The position numbers were made by a program, and so were the translations under genes. A stretch of DNA of 54,142 bases from a bacterium (GTDB taxonomy: Bacteria; JAHJDO01). Below the pieces are notes generated by a model. It saw only the letters and a program-made list of their open reading frames with translations, ran no database searches and was not told where the DNA came from. This document shows positions 32,944 through 42,549 of this stretch, piece by piece (within the stretch, counting starts at the first letter, position 1; each line of letters begins with the position of its first letter). The DNA lies in assembly GCA_018812485.1 (NCBI GenBank), contig JAHJDO010000140.1:1-54142 (forward strand). Reading direction: 5' to 3'.

Positions 32944-33498
32944 ATGGCTACTCTATTAAAGAGCACGGCTATTAAAAGAAGCAATGTAACTCTAGTAGAT
33001 GTCCTGGATAAAGTTTTAGAGAAAGGGGCAGTTATAAACGGAGATATTGTCATAAGGGTAGCCGATGTAGACCTTGTGTTTTTAGGTTTAAGACTTATTC
33101 TCACATCGGTTTCCAAGGCAGAGGAGCTTTCTGGCAAGAGTTTCAGCGACCGAGAGAAGGAAGCTACTCCGGAAGATATAGCGTATATGCAAAAATTGCA
33201 AAGAGAGATAAGAAGGGCCGAAGAAAACATTCCCAAACTAATTGATGTTAGTGATCCCAAAAAGACAGAGCAAGGCTTAGCCAAGTTGGTTTTAACCTTG
33301 GTTGAACTTATAAGAAGACTGATGGAGAAGGAGGCTTTTAGAAGAGTAAAGAGAGGCACGCTTTCCCCTACAGAAGTTCAAAAATTGGGATTAAGCCTTA
33401 AGGCGGTAAAGAAAAAGATAAAAGAGATTCAGGCAATCTTTGGTATTGAGGACGAAGAATTAAATTTAGATTTGGGTCCTTTAGGAAATTTAATGTGA
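32944..33498 (+). CDS. Fusion of a GvpA/J/M-family domain with GvpK
   Basis: 184 residues. Residues 1-65 are a GvpA-family unit of the J/M kind ('VTLVDVLDKVLEKGAVINGD', 'IVIRVADVDLVFLGLRLILT', 'SVSKAEEL'). After a linker, residues about 95-184 are GvpK: 'KTEQGLAKLVLTLVELIRRL', 'MEKEAFRRVKRGTLSPTEVQ', 'LNLDLGPLGNLM'. The two are usually separate adjacent genes. The junction lies within one clean reading frame, so it is a true fusion unless the assembly is wrong. It would tie a minor shell-like protein to GvpK in a fixed 1:1 ratio. Confidence 0.92.
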   Translation: MATLLKSTAIKRSNVTLVDVLDKVLEKGAVINGDIVIRVADVDLVFLGLRLILTSVSKAEELSGKSFSDREKEATPEDIAYMQKLQREIRRAEENIPKLIDVSDPKKTEQGLAKLVLTLVELIRRLMEKEAFRRVKRGTLSPTEVQKLGLSLKAVKKKIKEIQAIFGIEDEELNLDLGPLGNLM

Positions 33499-33516
33499 AA
33501 AAAGGAGGGATAAACG

Positions 33517-33822
33517 ATGGCTGAATCACGAGTAGGGAGTTCGCTTAACACTACCAATTTAGCTGACATCTTAGAGAGGGTTCTGGATAAAGGGATTGTT
33601 ATTGCCGGAGATATTAAGATTCAAATTGCTGATATTGACCTTCTTACCATCAAGATAAGACTTATGATTGCTTCAGTGGATAAGGCTAAGGAGATGGGGA
33701 TAAATTGGTGGGAGCAAGATTCTTATTTATCTACAAAAGCAAAGGATGCAGAAATCGAAAAGGAGAAAGCAGGATTGCAGAAGAGATTAGAGCAGTTGGA
33801 AAAAAAGATTAAAGTCAAATAG
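33517..33822 (+). CDS. gvpJ: Gas vesicle protein GvpJ (GvpA family minor protein)
   Basis: 101 residues. The N-terminal 65 residues match the GvpA/J/M core ('NLADILERVLDKGIVIAGDI', 'KIQIADIDLLTIKIRLMIAS', 'VDKAKEMGINWWEQD'), with a charged coiled-coil tail ('EKEKAGLQKRLEQLEKKIKV'). 'NWWE' after the second helix is typical of J rather than A. Probably caps or nucleates the shell. GAAAAAAGGAGGG precedes it. Confidence 0.9.
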   Translation: MAESRVGSSLNTTNLADILERVLDKGIVIAGDIKIQIADIDLLTIKIRLMIASVDKAKEMGINWWEQDSYLSTKAKDAEIEKEKAGLQKRLEQLEKKIKVK

Positions 33823-33840
33823 CAGAATCAGCATTTTATT

Positions 33841-34521
33841 ATGAAAACGTTAATTTATGTTCCAATTATACATATGAGTGCGGACTTAGGCAGTATTGCT
33901 AAGCAGGTAAATAAAAGAGGTATTGCAGATTTTGGAGAGGAATTCTGGAAGAAACACAGAGAGACTGTGTCCGGCTTCTGGGATTCAATTGTTAAATACT
34001 TCGCTAATTTAGAGGTTAAGGGTTTTAATATATACCAGGATGGCTTGGTAGCTGACGGAGAAGTTGGCCAAAAAATAGTAGAAGAAGGGGTTAAGTCTGG
34101 CAGTAAAAATTATGAAGTTATTGATGATTTATTAAAAAAAGGTGCAGTTTTGGTTCAAACGGAGAATTTCCCTCTGGTTAAAAAAGAAAGAGATCGTATT
34201 GTTGAAATTACCCAGGCTAAGACGATGACAATGAAGTTAATTGCTTATTTAATGTATAAGTTAACTAAAGATAGGCTTTTAAAGAAAAGAGATAATTATA
34301 TAACCAAGAGGATAGATGAAACCTTAGAACATAGTGGGGGAAAAGGCATTCTCTTTTTAGGTGCATACCACAACATAATACCTGAACTCGCCAAAAAAAT
34401 TCAGATAATTGAGGTAAAGGAAGCAAAAAAAGTAAGGGATTATCAAAGATTGCTTCTTTCATTCAGAAAAAATAAAGAAGAATTTGAAGAGTTAGCAAGG
34501 TATTTAATCTCACCAATATAA
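33841..34521 (+). CDS. Conserved protein of unknown function closing the gas-vesicle operon
   Basis: 226 residues, soluble. It begins 'MKTLIYVPIIHMSADLGSIA' and contains 'IYQDGLVADGEVGQKIVEEG', 'KKGAVLVQTENFPLV' and 'GGKGILFLGAYHNIIPEL'. I have an impression of similar uncharacterised proteins (VYVPIIHTEADMGS-like start, FIGAxH motif) in prokaryotes but no known activity. The conserved His, Asp, Glu and His residues suggest an enzyme or metal site. It follows gvpJ by 18 bases in the same direction and is the last gene before tRNA-Ala. The 177-base gap after it shows no clear terminator. Confidence 0.75.
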   Translation: MKTLIYVPIIHMSADLGSIAKQVNKRGIADFGEEFWKKHRETVSGFWDSIVKYFANLEVKGFNIYQDGLVADGEVGQKIVEEGVKSGSKNYEVIDDLLKKGAVLVQTENFPLVKKERDRIVEITQAKTMTMKLIAYLMYKLTKDRLLKKRDNYITKRIDETLEHSGGKGILFLGAYHNIIPELAKKIQIIEVKEAKKVRDYQRLLLSFRKNKEEFEELARYLISPI

Positions 34522-34698
34522 AAGAAGAACCCTTTACTGCTTTTTTCTCTTTCATAGTTAATCCCATAGACCATCTCCTGTTTTAATCTTTTCCCCGCCT
34601 TTATATCAGGAAGATAGTCTATAACCTAAATTTTTGTGTAGATTTTTACGTGAGGCAATGATACAATTCCCTGTTAACTAAAATCCGTGATACTATAA

Positions 34699-34771
<73 letters not shown>

Positions 34772-34801
34772 CAAACTTATTATAACTTTATGGGAGAATA
34801 T

Positions 34802-35158
34802 ATGGCAAAACACAAAGTTTTTAAAATACATGATAAATTACATGTTACTATAACAAGTAAACAAATAGAATTAACATCTAACCTTAGGGATTATATTCAG
34901 CAGAAAACTTCAAAATTAACAAAATACTTCTCTCATATATCTGACATACATATTATTATAAGTGAAGAAAAATATGGACACGTTATAGAAGTTAATGCAT
35001 TAACTAATGGAATAACAATGCCGGGCAGAGCAGAGCATACAGATGTTCATACAGCATTTGATAAAGCACTTGCTAAGGTCGAAAACCAAATCAGAAGATA
35101 TAAGGACAAAATCGTAACTCATACATCTAAGCAAGAAAAGACAGAGAGTAATTCCTGA
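34802..35158 (+). CDS. hpf: Ribosome hibernation promoting factor (short form)
   Basis: 118 residues from ATG 34802, preceded by GGGAGA; ATG 34790 is upstream of that site and less likely. The S30AE fold is clear: 'LHVTITSKQIELTSNLRDYI', 'KLTKYFSHISDIHIIISEEK', 'MPGRAEHTDVHTAFDKALAK', 'ENQIRRYKDKI'. The C-terminal dimerisation domain of long HPF is absent. In many Gram-negatives hpf lies between rpoN and ptsN. Here ptsN and hprK follow but rpoN is not upstream. Confidence 0.93.
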   Translation: MAKHKVFKIHDKLHVTITSKQIELTSNLRDYIQQKTSKLTKYFSHISDIHIIISEEKYGHVIEVNALTNGITMPGRAEHTDVHTAFDKALAKVENQIRRYKDKIVTHTSKQEKTESNS

Positions 35159-35174
35159 TAAAAAAGGATATAAG

Positions 35175-35642
35175 GTGAGACTTACTGATTTTATTAATGA
35201 AGATGCAGTTTGTATAGATTTAAAATCAAATGATAAAACAGCTGTGCTTTATGAGCTGGTTGATATTCTCCTGAAATCTGGAGGAATTAAAAATGGTAAT
35301 AGAGAAAAATTGTTTAACATTCTATGTGAGAGAGAGAAACTCGGCAGCACAGGAATTGCTACCGGAGCGGCTATCCCGCATGGAAAATCTGATTTGGTAA
35401 AAAGCATAACCATTGCTATTGGTATTTCTCCTAATGGAGTTGATTTTGATTCTATTGACGGGCAAAAGACATGTATATTCGCTCTTTTAATTGCGCCTCC
35501 TAGCTCTGCAGCTCCTCATTTAAGAGCACTGGCCAGAATAGCCCATCTTTTTAAAAATAAGACTTTCAGGCATGTTTTGATAAATGCTAAATCTCCAGAA
35601 GACGTAATAAGACTAATTGCAACAGAAGAGAAAACTCTTTGA
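35175..35642 (+). CDS. ptsN: PTS EIIA protein of the nitrogen/fructose type (PtsN-like)
   Basis: 155 residues from GTG 35175. The phosphorylation site is 'GAAIPHGKSDLV' (His about 71). Then comes 'CIFALLIAPPSSAAPHLRAL', with the second conserved His. There is no permease domain, so it acts as a regulator receiving phosphate from HPr. Order hpf-ptsN-hprK matches the classic nitrogen-PTS operon. Domain similar to the EIIA fused to the permease at 1981-3834. Confidence 0.92.
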   Translation: MRLTDFINEDAVCIDLKSNDKTAVLYELVDILLKSGGIKNGNREKLFNILCEREKLGSTGIATGAAIPHGKSDLVKSITIAIGISPNGVDFDSIDGQKTCIFALLIAPPSSAAPHLRALARIAHLFKNKTFRHVLINAKSPEDVIRLIATEEKTL

Positions 35643-35649
35643 GGGTCCA

Positions 35650-36201
35650 ATGATAAAAACAGCAGTTAAGACAGAAAAAAGAACAATGACTCATGGAGTT
35701 TTATTGGATGTGCATGGATCTGGTGTGCTAATTACAGGTAAAAGCGGTGTGGGAAAAAGTGAAGCAGCACTTGATCTGATTACAAGAGGACAGCGGTTGG
35801 TTGCAGATGACGTTGTTAATATTAAATTAGTCGCAGAGAAATTTCTGATGGGCTCCGGGTCTGAACTCACTAAACATAAGATGGAGATCAGAGGTCTGGG
35901 CATTATAGACATTTGCGCTATCTTTGGAATAGGAAGCATAAGAAATCGTAAAAGGATAGAATTGGTGATAAAACTTGAACACTGGGACAGCAGTAAGGAA
36001 TATGAAAGATTGGGGCTGGAAGAAAAAATACACTGTATATTGGGGATAGGCATTCCAATGATAATTATTCCTGTAAGGCCTGGACGTAATATTGCAACAA
36101 TTATTGAAGTTGCTACGAAAAACCACAGATTAAGAAGAATGGGTGCTTTTGCAGCAAAAGAGCTGGATGAAGAATTAATTAATATGTCGAAAAACAAATA
36201 G
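35650..36201 (+). CDS. hprK: HPr kinase/phosphorylase, catalytic domain only
   Basis: 183 residues from ATG 35650, placed after GAGGG and past the end of ptsN (an upstream start at 35617 would overlap and lacks a site). It has the P-loop 'ITGKSGVGKSEAALDLI', 'RLVADDVVNI', signature 'MEIRGLGIIDI' and C-terminal 'VRPGRNIATIIEVATKNHRL'. The N-terminal domain of about 130 residues found in Firmicutes HprK is missing, a shortened form also known in alpha-proteobacteria. It would phosphorylate HPr on Ser-46. Confidence 0.93.
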   Translation: MIKTAVKTEKRTMTHGVLLDVHGSGVLITGKSGVGKSEAALDLITRGQRLVADDVVNIKLVAEKFLMGSGSELTKHKMEIRGLGIIDICAIFGIGSIRNRKRIELVIKLEHWDSSKEYERLGLEEKIHCILGIGIPMIIIPVRPGRNIATIIEVATKNHRLRRMGAFAAKELDEELINMSKNK

Positions 36202-36224
36202 TAAACTAAGAGAGGAAAAGGTAT

Positions 36225-36986
36225 ATGCGTAAGCCGTTAATAGCTGGGAATTGGAAAATGAATAAAACTGTGAGCGAAGCAGTAGATTTTGCAAATAACT
36301 TAAAGTCAGCATTAAGAGACCTGCAATATGTTGAAATTGTTATATGTCCTGCTTTCGTTGCTTTAAGTGAAGTTAGTAAAATACTGGAAGGAAGCAGCGC
36401 AAAGTTAGGTGCTCAGAATATGTATATGCAGGAGAATGGCGCATATACAGGAGAAATATCGCCTCTAATGTTAAAGGAACTGGGTTGCAGGTATGTTATA
36501 ATAGGGCATTCTGAAAGGAGAGAATATTTTAAGGAAGATAATAAATTAATTAATGCTAAGATAAAGTTGGCCTTAAAATACCAATTGCGTCCAATTTTGT
36601 GCGTTGGCGAAACTCTCTCAGAATACCAAAACAATCAGACTATTGATATTGTAAAAACAGAAATTAGAGAGGGTTTAGCTGGTATAGATGAGGAGCAAAT
36701 GAGTCAGGTAGCTATTGCATATGAGCCGATTTGGGCTATTGGAACAGGGAAAACCGCTACTCCAGATGATGCTAATAGAGTTCATAAGATCATAAGAAAG
36801 ATTATATCAGAGATGTTTGATGCTAAAACTGGCGAAAAAACGAGAATACAGTATGGCGGCAGTGTAAAACCAGATAATATAGGCGCTTTGATGGAAAAAT
36901 CCGACATAGACGGGGCTTTAGTAGGTGGAGCAAGTTTGTCTGTGGAATCATTTATAAGAATAGTCAATTATGATAAAAAAGACTGA
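36225..36986 (+). CDS. tpiA: Triosephosphate isomerase
   Basis: 253 residues: 'RKPLIAGNWKMNKT' start with catalytic Asn/Lys, 'YVIIGHSERREYF' with catalytic His, 'VAIAYEPIWAIGTGKTATPD' with the catalytic Glu and loop 6, and 'YGGSVKPDN' plus 'DGALVGGASL' phosphate loop. Interconverts dihydroxyacetone phosphate and glyceraldehyde 3-phosphate in glycolysis. Its end overlaps the HPr start by 17 bases. Confidence 0.98.
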   Translation: MRKPLIAGNWKMNKTVSEAVDFANNLKSALRDLQYVEIVICPAFVALSEVSKILEGSSAKLGAQNMYMQENGAYTGEISPLMLKELGCRYVIIGHSERREYFKEDNKLINAKIKLALKYQLRPILCVGETLSEYQNNQTIDIVKTEIREGLAGIDEEQMSQVAIAYEPIWAIGTGKTATPDDANRVHKIIRKIISEMFDAKTGEKTRIQYGGSVKPDNIGALMEKSDIDGALVGGASLSVESFIRIVNYDKKD

Positions 36987-37251
36987 TATAAAAAAAACAG
37001 TTGTTATAGAAAACACGCTTGGTTTACATGCAAGACCAGCCGCCTTATTTGTTCAACTTGCTAATAAATTTCAATCGGAGATTTTTGTAGAGAAAAAAGA
37101 GCAAAAAGTAAATGGTAAAAGCATCATGGGAATAATGACATTGGCTGCTGGCAAAGGGCAAAAAATAACTATAACAGCAGACGGAAATGATGCTGAAAAA
37201 GCTGTAAAGGCCTTAGAAAAATTACTTAAAGATAAATTTGGAGAGGAGTAA
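36970..37251 (+). CDS. ptsH: Phosphocarrier protein HPr
   Basis: 93 residues. Active His in 'LGLHARPAALFVQLA', and the regulatory serine in 'VNGKSIMGIMTLAAGKG', which is the HprK target, so the pair hprK-ptsH is functional as a set. The start overlaps tpiA. Transfers phosphate from EI to EIIA proteins. Confidence 0.97.
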   Translation: MIKKTDIKKTVVIENTLGLHARPAALFVQLANKFQSEIFVEKKEQKVNGKSIMGIMTLAAGKGQKITITADGNDAEKAVKALEKLLKDKFGEE

Positions 37252-37257
37252 ACTAGA

Positions 37258-39006
37258 TTGTTGAATGGAATTCCTGTATCACCCGGCATAGTAATTGGTA
37301 AAGCTCTGTTATTGGACAGTCGAATATCTGCTGTGCCTAAGTATAAGATTAACAAGAATAGAATAGCAAAAGAAATAATCCGCTTTACAAGAGCGCTTAG
37401 CAAAGCTAAAAGGGAGCTTACAGAGATTCAGAGAAAGTTCGTTGCCAAGGTTGGAGAAACGCACGCTGCTATCTTTGATGCGCATCTGTTAATTCTAGAG
37501 GATTCATCACTAATAGAAAAAACCATAGAACAAGTAAGAAATGAACAGTTTAATGTGGAGTTTGTGTTTTCAAAGGTACTGGAGAAGGTAATTAAAAAGT
37601 TTTCTGATATTAATGATGAATACATGGGGGAACGTGTAGCTGATATAAACGACGTTGGCAGACGTGTTCTCAAAAATCTTTTAGTCAGGAAGCATATGGA
37701 TTTGTCTAATTTAAAAGAAAGGGTTGTGCTCGTAAGCCATGATCTTTCTCCATCAGACACTGCCCAAATGAATAAGAATAAAGTCATAGGCTTTGCGACT
37801 GAAATAGGCGGGCGAACTTCGCATACAGCAATCATGGCAAGAACGTTAGAAATCCCTGCTGTTGTAGGAGTAGAAAGCATTACTCAAAAAGTGATTACAG
37901 GGGACACTATTATTATAGATGGGGTTAAGGGAATAGTAATAGTAAATCCTTCTCCGTTTATTCTTGAGAAATATTTGAAGAAGCGGGCAGAAATTAAGTC
38001 ATTAGGAAGAAAGCTCTCAAGACTTAGATACGTACGCGCAGATACGCTTGATGGGCAGAAAATTTTGCTGGCGGCAAATATAGAATCACGAGACGAAGTC
38101 CATTCAATAATAACACATGGCGCAAACGGGATAGGACTTTATAGAACAGAATTTCTCTACTTAAAGAGAAATTCTATGCCTAGCGAAGAAGAGCAGTTTA
38201 ACGCTTATAGGTATGTTGCTCAAAAAATTAATCCGCAGAATGTGGTTATAAGAACTCTTGATCTGGGAGGAGATAAGTTTATATCAGAGTTAGGAATGCC
38301 AAAAGAAATGAATCCCCTTTTAGGTTTGAGGGCTATTAGATTTTGTTTGAAAAGGCCGGATATATTCAAGCCTCAGTTACGGGCTATTCTAAGAGCAAGC
38401 CATTACGGTAATGTGTCAATGATGTTCCCTATGATATCAGGATTGTCAGAACTAAGAGAGGCAAAAGTGCTTGTTGAGGGGGTAAAAAAGGAACTGGATA
38501 GGGAAAATCTTCCTTATGATAGGAATCTTAAGGTTGGCGCTATGATAGAGGTGCCTTCTGCGGCATTAATAGCTGATATATTGGCGAAGGAAGCAGATTT
38601 TTTTAGCATAGGAACTAATGACTTAATTCAGTATTCTTTTGCGCTAGACAGAGTTAACGAAAAAATCTCCTATCTCTATAGACCTAATCATCCGGCAGTT
38701 TATCGTTTGATCAAGATGATTATAGACGCTGCGAATAAGGCTGATATTCCTGTCACTATATGTGGAGAGATGGCAGGAGTGCCAGCATCTGTATTGGCCT
38801 TATTGGGATTGGGATTGTTTCGTTTCAGTATGGCCTCTGTAATAATTCCCGAAATTAAAAAACTTGTTCGCCATGTGAACACTAACGATGCAAAAAAAGT
38901 TGCTAAACATGTTCTCGAATTATCAACAGGCAAGGAAGCAGACAGGTATCTGAGATCCAAGGTTAAAAAGATTATCTCAAGGGCTGAAATTGAGATATAT
39001 GGCTAA
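37258..39006 (+). CDS. ptsI: PTS enzyme I (phosphoenolpyruvate-protein phosphotransferase)
   Basis: 582 residues from TTG 37258, after GGAGAGGAG (37240-37248); family members begin MLNGIPVSPGI in the same way. Phospho-His in 'GGRTSHTAIMARTLEIPAVV', PEP-binding 'NGIGLYRTEFLYL', 'RTLDLGGDKF' and 'FFSIGTNDLIQYSFALDR', catalytic Cys in 'VTICGEMAG'. First component of the phosphorelay EI-HPr-EIIA. No sugar EIIB or EIIC gene is in the window, so the chain appears regulatory here. Confidence 0.97.
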   Translation: MLNGIPVSPGIVIGKALLLDSRISAVPKYKINKNRIAKEIIRFTRALSKAKRELTEIQRKFVAKVGETHAAIFDAHLLILEDSSLIEKTIEQVRNEQFNVEFVFSKVLEKVIKKFSDINDEYMGERVADINDVGRRVLKNLLVRKHMDLSNLKERVVLVSHDLSPSDTAQMNKNKVIGFATEIGGRTSHTAIMARTLEIPAVVGVESITQKVITGDTIIIDGVKGIVIVNPSPFILEKYLKKRAEIKSLGRKLSRLRYVRADTLDGQKILLAANIESRDEVHSIITHGANGIGLYRTEFLYLKRNSMPSEEEQFNAYRYVAQKINPQNVVIRTLDLGGDKFISELGMPKEMNPLLGLRAIRFCLKRPDIFKPQLRAILRASHYGNVSMMFPMISGLSELREAKVLVEGVKKELDRENLPYDRNLKVGAMIEVPSAALIADILAKEADFFSIGTNDLIQYSFALDRVNEKISYLYRPNHPAVYRLIKMIIDAANKADIPVTICGEMAGVPASVLALLGLGLFRFSMASVIIPEIKKLVRHVNTNDAKKVAKHVLELSTGKEADRYLRSKVKKIISRAEIEIYG

Positions 39007-39031
39007 ATACTGATGAAAGGAGGAAATGTTC

Positions 39032-40087
39032 ATGGATGTTTTGGATAACTTAGAGTCGATAAAGAAAATAGATGTATCTAATATGTTTGATTTGATATTG
39101 AATTTTGACTCTCAGTGCGAGGAGGCTGTTTCTGCTGCCCGGTCTTGCGATATTCCTCGGGAATATTCACAGGTTGAGAAAATTATAGTCATAGGTATGG
39201 GTGGTTCAGCAATTGGAGGAGATATTTTATCAAAACTTCTCATAGATGAAATAAAAATTCCAGTATTTGTTAATCGCAATTATCATCTGCCTAATTTTGC
39301 AGATAAAAAAACTCTTGTATTTGCTACAAGTTATTCAGGTAATACTGAAGAGACACTTTCTTCTTACAATGATGCGAAGGGACGTGGTTGCAGAATAATT
39401 TGTGTAACAAGCGGGGGAAGACTGGCTGAGAATGCAGAGTCTGACAGTCTTCCACTCATAAAAATACCCGGTGGTCAACCTCCGAGAAGTGCGTTAGGAT
39501 ACATTTTTCTACCTGTGTTAATAGTTATGCAAAATCTAGGACTTACCACTAAGATGGAAGATATAAGTGAAGCTATAAGTATTTTAAAGAGGTTTAAAAC
39601 TGTGTGGGGAAATAAATTCTCTGATTCAAATCCGGCAAAAAAACTCGCAAAGACATTATACAATAAATTTCCTCTGATCTATTCTGTGGATGGCTGTCTT
39701 GGGCCAGTAGCCCTAAGATGGAAAACACAGCTGAATGAAAACAGTAAAATTCTGGCATACAATAATGTTTTCCCTGAGCTGGATCATAATGAAATAGTTG
39801 GCTGGGAAGGGCTGGATAATCTAACCAAGAGTATGTCAGTCATAATACTCAGAGATAAAGGTGATTTTGAGAGAAATTCAAAGCGTATTGTTATAACAAG
39901 TTCAATCATAAAAGACAAACCAAGTGAAATTACTGAAGTCTGGACAGAGGGTAATTCTGTATTAGCCAGAATGTTCTCACTTATTTATCTTGGAGATTTT
40001 GTGAGTTTTTATCTTGCAATATTGTATGGAGTTGATCCAACACCTGTTGAGAGGATAGAGATATTAAAGAAAAAACTAGTGGAATAG
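39032..40087 (+). CDS. Bifunctional phosphoglucose/phosphomannose isomerase (SIS domains)
   Basis: 351 residues from ATG 39032, eight bases after AAAGGAGG (the ATG at 39026 is too close). SIS-type sugar-binding segments: '[16 protein letters not shown]', '[16 protein letters not shown]', '[18 protein letters not shown]', and the second-domain '[13 protein letters not shown]' with the catalytic Glu/His. The archaeal/Aquifex-type enzyme interconverts glucose-6-P or mannose-6-P with fructose-6-P. It continues the carbon-metabolism genes of this operon. Confidence 0.9.
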   Translation: MDVLDNLESIKKIDVSNMFDLILNFDSQCEEAVSAARSCDIPREYSQVEKIIVIGMGGSAIGGDILSKLLIDEIKIPVFVNRNYHLPNFADKKTLVFATSYSGNTEETLSSYNDAKGRGCRIICVTSGGRLAENAESDSLPLIKIPGGQPPRSALGYIFLPVLIVMQNLGLTTKMEDISEAISILKRFKTVWGNKFSDSNPAKKLAKTLYNKFPLIYSVDGCLGPVALRWKTQLNENSKILAYNNVFPELDHNEIVGWEGLDNLTKSMSVIILRDKGDFERNSKRIVITSSIIKDKPSEITEVWTEGNSVLARMFSLIYLGDFVSFYLAILYGVDPTPVERIEILKKKLVE

Positions 40088-40103
40088 CAAAAGGAGAAAT
40101 CAG

Positions 40104-41267
40104 ATGGTAACAAAGAATAACAACAACTATTTATTTACATCAGAGTCTGTAACTGAAGGACACCCTGATAAGATGGCGGACCAAATATCTGACAGTGTTT
40201 TAGATGTTATTATGGAGAATGACCCAAATGGAAGAGTTGCATGTGAGACACTTGTAACCACAGGCATCGTATATATTGCCGGAGAGATTACAACTTCGTG
40301 CTATGTGGATATTCCTACAATTGCAAGAAAGACTATTAGAGAGATTGGCTATACTAATGCTTCTTATGGATTTGATTACGAAACATGCGGGGTTCTTACT
40401 GCTATACAATCTCAGTCTCCAGACATTGCTCTTGGTGTTGATCCAGGTGGTGCAGGAGACCAGGGTATGATGTTTGGTTATGCGACTGAGGAGACAAAGG
40501 AACTTATGCCCTTGCCAATCATGCTTGCTCATAAACTTTGCAGAAGACTGGCTAAGATAAGAAAAGAAAAAGTATTAGATTACTTAAGGCCTGATGGAAA
40601 GTCGCAGGTAACAGCTGAATATGCAGATGGAAAACCATGCCGTATAGAAGCAATAGTAGTCTCAGCACAACATGACGGCGATATTGATATGAACATCTTA
40701 AAGGATGATATAAAAGAACATGTGATAAGACCTGTCATTCCTTCTAATCTGATGGATAGCAAAACCAAGATTTTTATAAATCCAACGGGTCGCTTTGAGA
40801 TAGGTGGACCACATGGAGATACTGGTTTGACAGGGAGAAAGATCATAGTTGATACATACGGCGGTGTAGGCAGTCACGGCGGAGGCTGCTTTTCTGGTAA
40901 AGATTGCACCAAAGTTGATCGGTCTGCATCTTATTTTGCCCGCTATCTTGCAAAGAATATAGTAGCAGCTGGTTTAACGTCTGAATGTGAGATTCAGCTG
41001 GCATACGCAATTGGGGTACCTGAACCAGTTTCAGTTATGGTAAATACATTCAATAAAGGCAAGATAGCCAAAGATAAAATTAAAAAGCTTCTTATTGATA
41101 ATTTTGATATGAGCCCGAAAGGAATAATTAATCATCTAAAACTTCGCAGGCCAATCTATAGAAAAACTGCCTGCTATGGTCATTTTGGTAGAGAAGAAAA
41201 TACCTTTACATGGGAAAAGACAGATAAAGCAGATTTTCTTAGAAAAAAAGCTGGACTGTACTCGTAA
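40104..41267 (+). CDS. metK: S-adenosylmethionine synthetase
   Basis: 387 residues, complete: '[20 protein letters not shown]' (ATP and metal), '[20 protein letters not shown]', '[20 protein letters not shown]', '[20 protein letters not shown]', with the flexible loop. Makes SAM from Met and ATP. AAGGAG precedes it; 16 bases from the previous gene, too little for a SAM riboswitch. Pairs with ahcY downstream in the methyl cycle. Confidence 0.98.
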   Translation: MVTKNNNNYLFTSESVTEGHPDKMADQISDSVLDVIMENDPNGRVACETLVTTGIVYIAGEITTSCYVDIPTIARKTIREIGYTNASYGFDYETCGVLTAIQSQSPDIALGVDPGGAGDQGMMFGYATEETKELMPLPIMLAHKLCRRLAKIRKEKVLDYLRPDGKSQVTAEYADGKPCRIEAIVVSAQHDGDIDMNILKDDIKEHVIRPVIPSNLMDSKTKIFINPTGRFEIGGPHGDTGLTGRKIIVDTYGGVGSHGGGCFSGKDCTKVDRSASYFARYLAKNIVAAGLTSECEIQLAYAIGVPEPVSVMVNTFNKGKIAKDKIKKLLIDNFDMSPKGIINHLKLRRPIYRKTACYGHFGREENTFTWEKTDKADFLRKKAGLYS

Positions 41268-41278
41268 TTAATATATAG

Positions 41279-42547
<1,269 letters not shown>

Positions 42548-42549
42548 CT

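Noticed and set aside
40088-40103. SAM riboswitch before metK
   Set aside because: Only 16 bases separate metK from the preceding gene, and no aptamer-like structure fits.
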